DNA of 64,000 bases from an uncultured Pelagibacteraceae bacterium (GTDB lineage: Bacteria > Pseudomonadota > Alphaproteobacteria > Pelagibacterales > Pelagibacteraceae). The stretch lies in the NCBI GenBank assembly GCA_902630065.1, contig CACOTF010000002.1, positions 52,169-116,168 on the forward strand. Direction: 5' to 3'. This document shows, piece by piece, positions 12,926 to 21,714 of the stretch. How positions within the stretch are numbered: position 1 is the first letter of the stretch; each line of letters opens with the position of its first letter. The position numbers and the translations under genes are program-made. A model generated the notes under the pieces. It saw only the letters and a list, made by a program, of their open reading frames with translations, searched no databases and was not told the origin of the DNA.

Positions 12926-14639
12926 AATAATTTTCAAAATAACCTTAATTTTATTTTTTTATAATTATTCTTTTGCAAATGAACCAATCGATATTTGGAA
13001 AATTGAAAAAAAGGACATTATTAACAAAGATAATTCTACTTCAAATATAAACGCAAGTAATAATGTAAACACTAACACAACATTATCAGTTCAATCTAGT
13101 TCTGAGATAGTAATAAATAAAGAAATTGAGTCATCCACTATAAAATTAGCTGGATTGTATGATCCTGCGCAGAATGGCCTAAAAATTGACATGTGGTCGA
13201 ACAGCGATGGTGAGTTAATTAAAAGTATATTAAATAAAAATTTAAATAGAAACTTATCTGAATTTTCAAAAAAAATATTAGACATAGCTTTACTAACAAA
13301 TTCATATATTCCAACAAATAATATTACTGAAGAGGAATTTTTAGAGTTTAAATTTAATCATTTAATAAACAAAAAAGATTTTGAATTAATCAAAGAATTT
13401 TTAATCAATAATTCTGAAGTTTTAAATAAAAATAAATTGATTAAATTTTATTCAGAATATTTTCTTTCAAACTCTGAAGTAAAAAAAGCATGTGAAATAT
13501 TTAATATTAGTGGAGCTATTACTGATAAATATTTAAATAATTTTAAAATTTATTGTTTAATTCTAGAAGATAAAAAAGAACAAGCTCAACTACTTTTCGA
13601 TTTGTCAAAAGAGTTGGATGAGATAGACACTTTTTTTGAAAATAAATTTAATATATTAATGGGTTACGCTAGCAAAGATGAAATAATTTCAGACGAAAAT
13701 ATTTTATATTTCCACCTATCTCATAAAACAAATAATGATTTTAATTATGAGCCAAAAATGGACTCACCTAAATATATCTGGAGTTATTTGTCGTCATCAA
13801 ATATTCTTAAAAATTCAAATTCCTTTGATATTGAAAATCCAGAAGATTTAAGGTTATTAGAAAGGGCAACCCACGAAAATGTATTTGATGAGAGAGAACT
13901 ACTAGATACATATAAAAAATTTCAATTTAACATAACACAACTATTAAATGCCAAAGATGCTTATAAGCTACTTCCAGATTATGAGGGTAGAGCTTTATTA
14001 TATCAAAGATTACTTTTATCTGTTGATGTCGAGCAAAGATTAAGTATGGCGTCTGAATTATATAAATCTTTCCAAAAAAAAAAGTTAGATAATGCGTTTG
14101 ATAATGAAATCAAAGTCATTTTAAAAAAAATAAAAAAAGATGATGTTCCATCAAATTTTACTACTTTTTATGACAATCATACCCAGAATAAGTTAACAAA
14201 AGAGAGAAAGATAAAATTTAATAATAAAAAAATACATCAGTCAAAATTATTAAATTATTTTTTAAATAAAACTAGTTTGCCTAAAGCTGAAAAGGAAACA
14301 AACGATATTCTAAAAAAAATTAAAAGAAACAAAAAATATGTTTTTTCTACAAAAGATATGATACTTATTGAATCTCTTAAATCAGATGGTGTAAAAATAG
14401 ATAAAAAATACGCAAACCTTTATGAATACAACTATCAATTTTCCTCTGATATAAAACAAATGCTATCGAATGGAGAGTTAGGCTTATTATTAATTAAAAT
14501 AGTAGATATTGTTGGTGAAAGTAACCTTGAAGATCTAGATATAAACACTGTGAATTTATTAGTTTCAACTATGAATGAGCTAAAAAATGTAGATTTAAGG
14601 AACGAAATTCTAATAGAAGTCTTGCCTTTAAAAGTCTAA
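12900..14639 (+). CDS. Exported protein of unknown function
   Basis: 579 residues. The N-terminus (two lysines, a hydrophobic stretch to about residue 26, then NYSFANEP) looks like a signal peptide with possible cleavage after SFA, so the protein should be periplasmic. The rest is rich in helices and Asn/Lys, with tetratricopeptide-like helical segments (for example ILEDKKEQAQLLFDLSKELDEI and GRALLYQRLLLSVDVEQRLSMA). I cannot assign a family. It is followed 14 bases later by def. Confidence 0.7.
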   Translation: MKILKQLSKIIFKITLILFFYNYSFANEPIDIWKIEKKDIINKDNSTSNINASNNVNTNTTLSVQSSSEIVINKEIESSTIKLAGLYDPAQNGLKIDMWSNSDGELIKSILNKNLNRNLSEFSKKILDIALLTNSYIPTNNITEEEFLEFKFNHLINKKDFELIKEFLINNSEVLNKNKLIKFYSEYFLSNSEVKKACEIFNISGAITDKYLNNFKIYCLILEDKKEQAQLLFDLSKELDEIDTFFENKFNILMGYASKDEIISDENILYFHLSHKTNNDFNYEPKMDSPKYIWSYLSSSNILKNSNSFDIENPEDLRLLERATHENVFDERELLDTYKKFQFNITQLLNAKDAYKLLPDYEGRALLYQRLLLSVDVEQRLSMASELYKSFQKKKLDNAFDNEIKVILKKIKKDDVPSNFTTFYDNHTQNKLTKERKIKFNNKKIHQSKLLNYFLNKTSLPKAEKETNDILKKIKRNKKYVFSTKDMILIESLKSDGVKIDKKYANLYEYNYQFSSDIKQMLSNGELGLLLIKIVDIVGESNLEDLDINTVNLLVSTMNELKNVDLRNEILIEVLPLKV

Positions 14640-14653
14640 ACAATAAATAAACT

Positions 14654-15175
14654 ATGTCAGTAAAAGAACTAATCACAGTCCCTGATGATATTCTTAGAAA
14701 AAAATCTGAGCCTTTAAATAAAGTTGATGTTAATGAAAAAAAACTCATAAAAGATTTATTTGAAACTATGTACCATCACAATGGTATAGGTTTGGCAGCT
14801 GTTCAAGTTGGTATCCTTAAAAGAGTAGTTGTTTTAGATGTCTCAAAAAATGAAAATGACAAAAAACCTTTATGCTTTATTAATCCACAAATAAAAACTT
14901 TAAGTGAAAAAATGTCTACATATGAGGAGGGTTGTTTATCAATACCTAATACCTTTATTGAGATAGAGAGACCAGAAATTTGCACTGTATCTTATATAGA
15001 TGAAAATGGTGATAAGAAAGAAATGGAATGCGATGGATTACTCTCAACATGTTTACAACATGAAATAAATCACCTAGATGGAAAATTAATAATTGATTAT
15101 TTATCTAAAATCAAAAAAGATTTAATAATAAAAAAATTGTCTAAACAAAAAACTTCTAATAGAGTTGTTGTTTAA
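14654..15175 (+). CDS. def: Peptide deformylase
   Basis: Removes the formyl group from new protein chains. 173 residues. All three active-site motifs are present: GIGLAAVQVG (motif I), EEGCLSIPN (motif II, metal-binding Cys) and CLQHEINHLDGKL (motif III, the HExxH-like QHEINH with two metal-ligand histidines). The fmt gene begins on the base after its stop. Having the deformylase next to the formyltransferase is the classic arrangement. Confidence 0.97.
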   Translation: MSVKELITVPDDILRKKSEPLNKVDVNEKKLIKDLFETMYHHNGIGLAAVQVGILKRVVVLDVSKNENDKKPLCFINPQIKTLSEKMSTYEEGCLSIPNTFIEIERPEICTVSYIDENGDKKEMECDGLLSTCLQHEINHLDGKLIIDYLSKIKKDLIIKKLSKQKTSNRVVV

Positions 15176-16090
15176 ATGTCAAATATTGTATTCATGGGCA
15201 CACCGCAGTTTGCTGTGCCTATCCTAAAAAAAATTAATCAAAAATATAAAATTAAATGTGTATTTACTCAGCCTCCAAGTAAATCAAATAGAGGTCAAAA
15301 GTTTACGAAATCATCAATTCATAAATGTGCAGAGGAACTTAATCTAGAAGTTAAAACTCCAAAAAAAATTGATGATGAATTTGAATATCTTAAAGAATTA
15401 AATTTAGATCTTGTAATTGTTGTTGCATACGGACAATTAATTTCAAAAAAAATTCTTGATTTGAGTAAAAAAGGTTTTTTGAATATTCATGCTTCATTAT
15501 TACCAAAATGGAGAGGTGCGGCACCAATCCAAAGATCGATTTTAAACAATGAAAAAAAAACTGGTATATCATTTATGAAAATTGATGAAAAATTAGATTC
15601 TGGACCAGTATGTAATAAATACTCAATAGATATTCTTGATCAAGATAACGCAGAAATTTTATCAGAAAAATTATCTTATTTGAGTACAGAAAAAATTTTA
15701 GAAAATGTACAAAAAGTTTTAGACGAAGAGGCAATATTTAAAGAGCAAGATCATGCAAAAGCTACATATGCAAAGAAAATTCAAAAAATAGAGGGAAAGA
15801 TAGATTGGAATAATAGTGCTCGTAAAATAATTGCTCAAATAAATGGATTATATCCAAAACCTGGTGCATGGTTTGAGCTTAACAACAAAAGACATAAAAT
15901 ATTAAAAGCCAAAATAAACAAGCAGTCAGCAAAAATCGGTGAAGTAATCGACGAACAAATGACAATAGCATGTGGTGAAAATTCAATAAATATTATTGAG
16001 ATACAAAAAGAGGGTAAGAACCCTCAATTAATTAAGGAATTTTTATTAGGGAATAAGGTTAGAAAAGGAACAATAATTACAAGTGAATAG
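15176..16090 (+). CDS. fmt: Methionyl-tRNA formyltransferase
   Basis: Formylates the initiator Met-tRNA using 10-formyl-tetrahydrofolate. 304 residues, standard length. The N-terminus MSNIVFMGTPQFAVPIL and the catalytic segment NIHASLLPKWRGAAPIQRSI (Asn/His) and KTGISFMKIDEKLDSGPV are diagnostic. The C-terminal OB-like domain contains KIQKIEGKIDWNNSA and NGLYPKPGAW. It abuts def and overlaps truA by 8 bases. Confidence 0.97.
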   Translation: MSNIVFMGTPQFAVPILKKINQKYKIKCVFTQPPSKSNRGQKFTKSSIHKCAEELNLEVKTPKKIDDEFEYLKELNLDLVIVVAYGQLISKKILDLSKKGFLNIHASLLPKWRGAAPIQRSILNNEKKTGISFMKIDEKLDSGPVCNKYSIDILDQDNAEILSEKLSYLSTEKILENVQKVLDEEAIFKEQDHAKATYAKKIQKIEGKIDWNNSARKIIAQINGLYPKPGAWFELNNKRHKILKAKINKQSAKIGEVIDEQMTIACGENSINIIEIQKEGKNPQLIKEFLLGNKVRKGTIITSE

Positions 16091-16823
16091 ATATCAGATT
16101 CTAATAGAATACGAAGGCACTTTATACAATGGTTGGCAAATTCAAAAAAAAGGTAAGTCAATTCAGGAAAATATTGAGATTGTCTTATCTAAACTATTAA
16201 AAGAAAAAATAAAAATTTATGGGTCTGGACGAACAGACTCAGGAGTTCATGCTAAAGAGCAATCAGCTCACTTTGATACTACAAACAAAATTATTCAAAA
16301 AGATAAACTATTGAATTCACTAAACTTCTTTTTAAATAAAAAAAAAATATCTATTTTAAAAATAATGAAAAAAAATAAACTTTTTCATTCAAGATATTCT
16401 GCAAAAGAAAGACGGTATACGTACTTAATTAGAAATGATGCTTCTCCTTCAGTTATCAATTTTAACAGAGAGTGGCATATTAAAAAAAAAATTGATGTTG
16501 AATTGATGAAAAAGGGAGCAAAAAAATTAATTGGAACTCATGATTTTTCAACTTTTAGAGCATCTAATTGTGCTGCAAAAAGTCCAGTAAGAACCATGAA
16601 AAAAGTAAAAATAACCAAAGTTAAAAATGTTATAAAAATTCAATTTGTCTCAAAATCATTTCTTAAGAGTCAAGTTAGATCCATGGTTGGTTCACTTAAA
16701 TACCTTGGTGAAAAAAAATGGAACTTAAAAAAATTTACCAGTATATTTAAATCAAAATCTAGAAAAAATTGTGCTCCTATTGCCCCTGCACATGGTTTAT
16801 ATCTTGAGAAAATTATTTATTAA
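16083..16823 (+). CDS. truA: tRNA pseudouridine synthase A (positions 38-40)
   Basis: 246 residues with a GTG start inside the end of fmt. The catalytic aspartate lies in GSGRTDSGVHAKEQ. The motifs RRYTYLI, HDFSTFRAS and FLKSQVRSMVG are typical of TruA. The def-fmt-truA order is common in Alphaproteobacteria. The last 11 bases overlap the SET-domain gene on the other strand. Confidence 0.95.
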   Translation: MNRYQILIEYEGTLYNGWQIQKKGKSIQENIEIVLSKLLKEKIKIYGSGRTDSGVHAKEQSAHFDTTNKIIQKDKLLNSLNFFLNKKKISILKIMKKNKLFHSRYSAKERRYTYLIRNDASPSVINFNREWHIKKKIDVELMKKGAKKLIGTHDFSTFRASNCAAKSPVRTMKKVKITKVKNVIKIQFVSKSFLKSQVRSMVGSLKYLGEKKWNLKKFTSIFKSKSRKNCAPIAPAHGLYLEKIIY

Positions 16824-17274
16824 ATTTCTTTTTTTTCTTTTTTATTCTCCATCTTGATCCCTCTCTAATTATGTAACCACAACAATTTTTGGAGCCACAC
16901 TTACAAGGAAAATCCTTATAGTTTTCATCAAAACTAAACCCATAATCATAAGTTAGTTCCTCATTTTTATTTATATCTTTAATAGAACTAATCCATAATT
17001 TTAAACCTTTGCCTTCAACTTCACAGTTGGGATCACAAGAGTGATTAATAAGTCTTGCAGTATTGTATGCAAAATCACCGTCTAAATCATATCTATTATT
17101 TAAGTTAAAAAGATAAATAGCTTTATCATTATCAAATTTTGGATTATTTTCAGTCTGTTTTTTTGTAATTATTTTACCTGTGTAGTAAATAATCTTAGTC
17201 CCTTTTTTTATATTTTTAGATGCAAACAGTCCCCTGTTATCAATATTTGATGATTTTTGTTTATATAGTTTCAT
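16813..17274 (-). CDS. SET-domain protein lysine methyltransferase-like
   Basis: 153 residues with a nearly complete SET domain. RGLFASKNIKKGTKIIYYTG is the start of the fold; RLINHSCDPNCE is the SAM/pseudoknot motif; EELTYDYGF carries the catalytic tyrosine region. A post-SET cysteine cluster (CKCGSKNCCGYI) together with the Cys of NHSC could bind zinc. It ends in a run of lysines. Family members methylate lysines on proteins; in bacteria the target is usually unknown. It lies 2 bases after the HDAC-family gene on the same strand and is probably in its operon. Confidence 0.88.
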   Translation of the reverse strand: MKLYKQKSSNIDNRGLFASKNIKKGTKIIYYTGKIITKKQTENNPKFDNDKAIYLFNLNNRYDLDGDFAYNTARLINHSCDPNCEVEGKGLKLWISSIKDINKNEELTYDYGFSFDENYKDFPCKCGSKNCCGYIIREGSRWRIKKKKKKFNK

Positions 17275-17276
17275 GA

Positions 17277-18206
17277 TTATGTATTTTCCGACTCGATTAA
17301 TGCATTTACATGATAATTAGCGCTTTCAGCAAGTGCTTTCAGGTCGTATCCACCTTCTAATAAAGATACCACTTTTCCATTAGTAAACTTATTAGTGGCT
17401 TTTAGTGTTCTTCTTGTTATTTCATAAAAATCTTTGGATGAAAGTTCAAATTGAGCTAATGGATCGTTTTTGTGAGCATCAAAGCCAGCAGAAAAGATTA
17501 GGAAATCAGGCTTATATTCAATTAACCTATCTAAAACTCTATCATAAGCATTAAAATACTCTTCAGAATTTGTACCAGCAGGAAGAGGTATATTAAGAGA
17601 ATTATTATACTTTCCCTTGTCTTTTTCTGTGCCACCACCTGGATAAAATGGATATTGATGTGTAGATATATAAAGTGAATTTTTGTTGTCATACATTACA
17701 TCATAATTTCCATTTCCCCAATGAACATCAAAATCTACACATGCAATTCTTTTATATTTATATTTTTTTATTAAATAATTAACTGCAACACCTGCATTAG
17801 AAATACAGCAAAAGCCCATTGATTTGTTTTTTTCAGCATGGTGTCCTGGTGGTCGTACTACACAAAATGCATTTTTATATTTTTTATTCTCAATTCCATC
17901 TATTGCACTTATAGCTGATCCTGCAGCTTGAAACACTGCATCCTTACTTCCAGGCGATACAACAGTATCACCATCTAAAAAATTTAAGCCACTTTTAGGA
18001 AATGAGTCTTTTAAATTATTAATATAATCTTCAGAATGAGTCATATTAAGAATATCATTAGGAACAAGATCTGGCTTATCCCAAATCAGTTCATTATTTT
18101 TTTTTAAAGTATCAATTATTGAAACTACTCTCTTCGGTTGTTCTGGATGACCATCACCTGTTATATGTTTTTCTGAAGATTCAGATGTTATAATTGCAGT
18201 TTTCAA
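17277..18206 (-). CDS. Histone-deacetylase-family (acetylpolyamine/acetyl-lysine) deacetylase
   Basis: 309 residues of the zinc-dependent arginase/deacetylase fold. Recognised motifs are HPEQPKRV near the start, RPPGHHAEKNKSMGFC (the tandem active-site histidines), DFDVHWGNG (zinc-binding Asp and His) and SAGFDAHKNDPL (second zinc-binding Asp). Bacterial members remove acetyl groups from polyamines, small molecules or proteins; the substrate cannot be read here. The start overlaps the dapE stop by 4 bases and the SET-domain gene follows 2 bases later. Confidence 0.92.
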   Translation of the reverse strand: MKTAIITSESSEKHITGDGHPEQPKRVVSIIDTLKKNNELIWDKPDLVPNDILNMTHSEDYINNLKDSFPKSGLNFLDGDTVVSPGSKDAVFQAAGSAISAIDGIENKKYKNAFCVVRPPGHHAEKNKSMGFCCISNAGVAVNYLIKKYKYKRIACVDFDVHWGNGNYDVMYDNKNSLYISTHQYPFYPGGGTEKDKGKYNNSLNIPLPAGTNSEEYFNAYDRVLDRLIEYKPDFLIFSAGFDAHKNDPLAQFELSSKDFYEITRRTLKATNKFTNGKVVSLLEGGYDLKALAESANYHVNALIESENT

Positions 18207-19345
18207 GCGAAATAATTATGTAAAATGTTCTTATAAATCTTAGTTAACTTTTTTAAATCTGAGATCGATGTTCTCTCATTAACCATATGAATAGTATTAT
18301 TTCTTAACCCAAGCTCAAGACGTGGTATCGAACCTAAAAATCTGCTGTCACTTGTGCCACCTCTACAATTTAATTTTGCATTGTTCCCTGTAACTTTTTT
18401 TACAACTTTTTTTACCATGTAAATTTCTTTATTTGGCTCTGTGTAAAATGCTTCTCCACTTACTTTATAATCTATTTTGGTTTTGCAATTTTCTTTTTTT
18501 GCAACTGCATTAATAATTCTACTAAGTTTTTTTTTCAAAGATGTCGATTTATAAGTTGAATTAAATCTAACATTAAATTTAGCACTTGCAGATTGCGGGA
18601 CTACATTTTCAGATATATTGTCCACATTCATTTTTGTAAATTCCAAATTTGATGGTGGCATATACTTTGTTCCTTTGTCTAGCTGAATACTTTTCAGTTT
18701 AGATATTATTTTAGCGAGAGCAGTACATGGATTTATATATGTCCCATAAAATGCGGAGTGTCCACTTTTTCCATATACTTTTACTGTCCCATTCATAGAA
18801 CCTCTTCTTCCAATCCTGATTTCGTCTCCAACTGATTTATTTGATGACGGTTCGCCTACTACCGAAAAATCAATTTTTTCTTTTTTTTTCTTTAAATATT
18901 TCATAACAGCTGGACAACCATAGCCTGTAGTTTCTTCATCAGCTGTAATTATTATTGATATAGAGCCTATAAATTTTTCGTTTCTAATAAAATCACTTAC
19001 AGCACTTATCCAACATGCTACACTACCCTTCATGTCCTGTGATCCTCTTCCAAACAAATATCCTTTTTTTACTACTGCTTTAAATGGTGGAATATCCCAA
19101 TTATTAAGGTTGGCAACAACATCTGTATGACCCAAATAATTAATGTTGGGTTTTGATTTACCAAATTTTGCATATAAATTTAATGCAGGTTTAGCACCTG
19201 TACCTTTTGATTTAATTATATAACATTTAAAACCTATTGATGAGAGTTTCCTTGAAAGGAAATTCATAATACCCTTATCTTCTGTTTTAATTGTTTGAAA
19301 TTTTATTAGCTCCTGAGCTAACTTTAATTCATTATAAGTTTTCAT
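18203..19345 (-). CDS. dapE: Succinyl-diaminopimelate desuccinylase
   Basis: 380 residues, M20 metallohydrolase family. Hydrolyses N-succinyl-LL-diaminopimelate in lysine and peptidoglycan precursor synthesis. Metal ligands are in LGHTDVV, RGSQDMKGSVAC, TADEETTGYG and VVGEPSS, and the C-terminal His is in LGLRNNTIHMVNE. The dimerisation domain includes GRRGSMNGTVKVYGKSGHSA. It follows dapD by 4 bases, so two steps of the succinylase branch are encoded together. Confidence 0.95.
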   Translation of the reverse strand: MKTYNELKLAQELIKFQTIKTEDKGIMNFLSRKLSSIGFKCYIIKSKGTGAKPALNLYAKFGKSKPNINYLGHTDVVANLNNWDIPPFKAVVKKGYLFGRGSQDMKGSVACWISAVSDFIRNEKFIGSISIIITADEETTGYGCPAVMKYLKKKKEKIDFSVVGEPSSNKSVGDEIRIGRRGSMNGTVKVYGKSGHSAFYGTYINPCTALAKIISKLKSIQLDKGTKYMPPSNLEFTKMNVDNISENVVPQSASAKFNVRFNSTYKSTSLKKKLSRIINAVAKKENCKTKIDYKVSGEAFYTEPNKEIYMVKKVVKKVTGNNAKLNCRGGTSDSRFLGSIPRLELGLRNNTIHMVNERTSISDLKKLTKIYKNILHNYFA

Positions 19346-19349
19346 TAGT

Positions 19350-20177
19350 TTATTCTCTTAAAAGATCGTTAACAGATGTCTTTGATCTAGTTTTTTCATC
19401 AACTTGTTTAATTATTACTGCACAATATAAAGATGGTGCTTGTGGATTGTTTTTATCTGGTAAGGATCCTGGAACTACCACAGAGTAAGGTGGAATTTTT
19501 CCATAAGTTATTTCACCAGTTTTTCTATTAACAATTTTTGTTGATTGCCCAATATACATTCCCATACTTAGAACAGAGCCTTCTCCAACTATTACACCTT
19601 CTACTACTTCTGACATTGCTCCTAAGAAAACATTATCTTCAATAATTGTTGGTAATGCTTGGGCCGGTTCTAATACTCCACCAACTCCAGTTCCGGCAGA
19701 GATATGACAATTTTTTCCAATCTGACAACAACTTCCTGCACGACTGAATGTATCCATCATAGTGCCTTCGTCTATGTACGCTCCAATATTTACATAACAT
19801 GGCATAAGAACAGCATTCTTTGCAACAAAGGAACCACGTCTTGCTGCTGTGTTGGGAACCATTCTGAACCCAGCTTTTTCAAAATCTTCATTCGTCCAGC
19901 CAGCAGTTTTACCTTTTAATAAGTGACTTTTATCTCTCCATGTTGAATATGGCCCCGCCATGATATCCATTCCATACATTCGAAAACTTAACATGATAGC
20001 TTTTTTTAGATGTTGATGAGTAACCCATTCACCATTGATCTTTTCAGCTACTCTTACTTTTCCACTGTCTAGATCATCAATAATTTGATTAACAGCATCC
20101 TTTAAAGATTTATCTGAATTTTGGTTTACTTGATCTTTATTTTCCCAAGCTTCATTTATAATTTTTTCAATACTCAT
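19350..20177 (-). CDS. dapD: Tetrahydrodipicolinate N-succinyltransferase
   Basis: 275 residues, usual length. Transfers succinyl from succinyl-CoA to tetrahydrodipicolinate. The C-terminal half is a left-handed beta helix of hexapeptide repeats (GAYIDEGTMMDTFSRAGSC, IGKNCHISAGTGVGGVLEP, NVFLGAMSEVVEGVIVGEGSVLSMG). The N-terminal NGEWVTHQHLKKAIMLSFRM is also typical. It precedes dapE by 4 bases and follows the HAD phosphatase by 4 bases. Confidence 0.97.
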   Translation of the reverse strand: MSIEKIINEAWENKDQVNQNSDKSLKDAVNQIIDDLDSGKVRVAEKINGEWVTHQHLKKAIMLSFRMYGMDIMAGPYSTWRDKSHLLKGKTAGWTNEDFEKAGFRMVPNTAARRGSFVAKNAVLMPCYVNIGAYIDEGTMMDTFSRAGSCCQIGKNCHISAGTGVGGVLEPAQALPTIIEDNVFLGAMSEVVEGVIVGEGSVLSMGMYIGQSTKIVNRKTGEITYGKIPPYSVVVPGSLPDKNNPQAPSLYCAVIIKQVDEKTRSKTSVNDLLRE

Positions 20178-20181
20178 AATT

Positions 20182-20853
20182 TTATGAGTTTTTTAATAAC
20201 CTTATTTCTTTTAAAAATAAAGAGAGATTTTCGATTTTATAGTCGATGTAATCTTTATCAGACTCTTTTTTACCCCAATATTCATTATTGATAAGCCAAG
20301 CTGTTATAGTTCCCCGCTCTTTACCTATTGATAAATTTTTAGCTATATCCTCAATATAAAGAGTTTCTTTTGGATTAATCTTAAATTTATCAACCATAAG
20401 ATCAAAAGCTTTGGCTTCAGGCTTTGGGTGATATTTTGCATCAACGATATCAAATATATCTTTAAATTGGTCTTCAATACCAAGAGTTTTAACTATATTT
20501 TTTACGTGCGCTCTACTTCCGTTTGTGAATACAAATTTATTTAAATTTATGTTTTCAAGCTCATTTTTTAAAACAAGATCTTTTTCCATAAATGAAAGAT
20601 CAATATCATGAACATACTCCAAGAATTCTTCCGGTGGTATATCATGATGTATCATCAATCCATTTAAACTTGTGTTGTATTTGTGAAAATAATCTCTTTG
20701 TAATTCTTTGGCTTTTACAAGATCTAAGTTGAGCTTATTTGAGATGTATTTTGTCATTCTCTTACTAACTTGGCCAAAAACTGCTTCTAAATCATCATAC
20801 AAAACACCATCACAGTCGAATAAAATATTCTTTATATTTTTTAGATTATTCAT
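20182..20853 (-). CDS. HAD-family pyrimidine 5'-nucleotidase-like phosphatase
   Basis: 223 residues. HAD motif I is FDCDGVLYDD, motif II is FVFTNGSRAHV, and motif III/IV is KPEAKAFDLM ... TLYIEDIAKNL. The cap and motif pattern match the SDT1/pyrimidine 5'-nucleotidase group, which dephosphorylates nucleotides or small phosphate esters. Its start overlaps argB by 4 bases. Alphaproteobacteria often carry this gene between dapD and argB, but its true substrate is not known from the sequence. Confidence 0.82.
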   Translation of the reverse strand: MNNLKNIKNILFDCDGVLYDDLEAVFGQVSKRMTKYISNKLNLDLVKAKELQRDYFHKYNTSLNGLMIHHDIPPEEFLEYVHDIDLSFMEKDLVLKNELENINLNKFVFTNGSRAHVKNIVKTLGIEDQFKDIFDIVDAKYHPKPEAKAFDLMVDKFKINPKETLYIEDIAKNLSIGKERGTITAWLINNEYWGKKESDKDYIDYKIENLSLFLKEIRLLKNS

Positions 20854-21713
20854 TTTCTTATTAATGTTCCTGCGCCCTTATCAGAAAATAACTCAAATAG
20901 TATTGAATGAGGTTTTCTGCCATCAACAATCACAACACCTCTAACACCATTAGATATTGCATCTAAACAAGTGTTTATTTTAGGAATCATTCCACCTGTT
21001 ATTACTTTTTTCTTTAACAATTCTACGGTTTTATCTGCATTAATTTCTGTCAAAAGTTTCCCATTTTCATCTAACACACCCTCCACATCTGTCATAAGCA
21101 ATAATCTTCTTGCCTTTAGCTTTTTTGCAATTGCTCCTGCTACTATGTCGGCATTTATATTATAAAGGCAATTACTTTCATCAAGTCCTAGTGGCGCAAT
21201 TATAGATATTTTTCCTTGCTTAATATTTTCCAAAATTTCATCTTCACTAATTTTTGTAGGAGTTCCAACAAATCCCAATTCTTCTCTTTCGGGTTTTACA
21301 TAAATTATATTATTTTTTTTTGGAGTTATTGAATTTCCTATGGCTTTAGATTTTTTTAATTTATCTATTATTTCATCATTTAGATCCAGAAGAGCCTCTT
21401 CTACTAGTTTAATTGTAAATTTATCAGTGACTCTTAGCCCATCAATAAATTTAGTAGTCAAATTATTTTGGTCTAATTTTTGTTTTATGTTTTTACCCCC
21501 ACCATGAATTACTACTACTGATAATTTAAGTTTATAAATTATTGAAAGATCTTCTATAAATTGGTTAAACAAAGTTTTATGTAAAAGAACAGATCCACCA
21601 CATTTAATTATTATAATTTCATTATTATATTTTTCGATATATTTGCTAACCTCTTCGGTAGAGGGACCATCATTTGGAAGAATTCTTCTTAATTCTTCTT
21701 GATCTTTAAACAT
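20850..21713 (-). CDS. argB: Acetylglutamate kinase
   Basis: Second step of arginine synthesis: phosphorylates N-acetyl-L-glutamate. 287 residues of the amino-acid-kinase fold. IIIKCGGSVL and VVIHGGGKNI hold the phosphate-binding glycines; NINADIVAGAIAKKLKARRLLLMTDVEGVL and ITGGMIPKINTCLDAISNGV are diagnostic. It starts right after yidC (1 base). Confidence 0.96.
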   Translation of the reverse strand: MFKDQEELRRILPNDGPSTEEVSKYIEKYNNEIIIIKCGGSVLLHKTLFNQFIEDLSIIYKLKLSVVVIHGGGKNIKQKLDQNNLTTKFIDGLRVTDKFTIKLVEEALLDLNDEIIDKLKKSKAIGNSITPKKNNIIYVKPEREELGFVGTPTKISEDEILENIKQGKISIIAPLGLDESNCLYNINADIVAGAIAKKLKARRLLLMTDVEGVLDENGKLLTEINADKTVELLKKKVITGGMIPKINTCLDAISNGVRGVVIVDGRKPHSILFELFSDKGAGTLIRK

Positions 21714-21714
21714 T

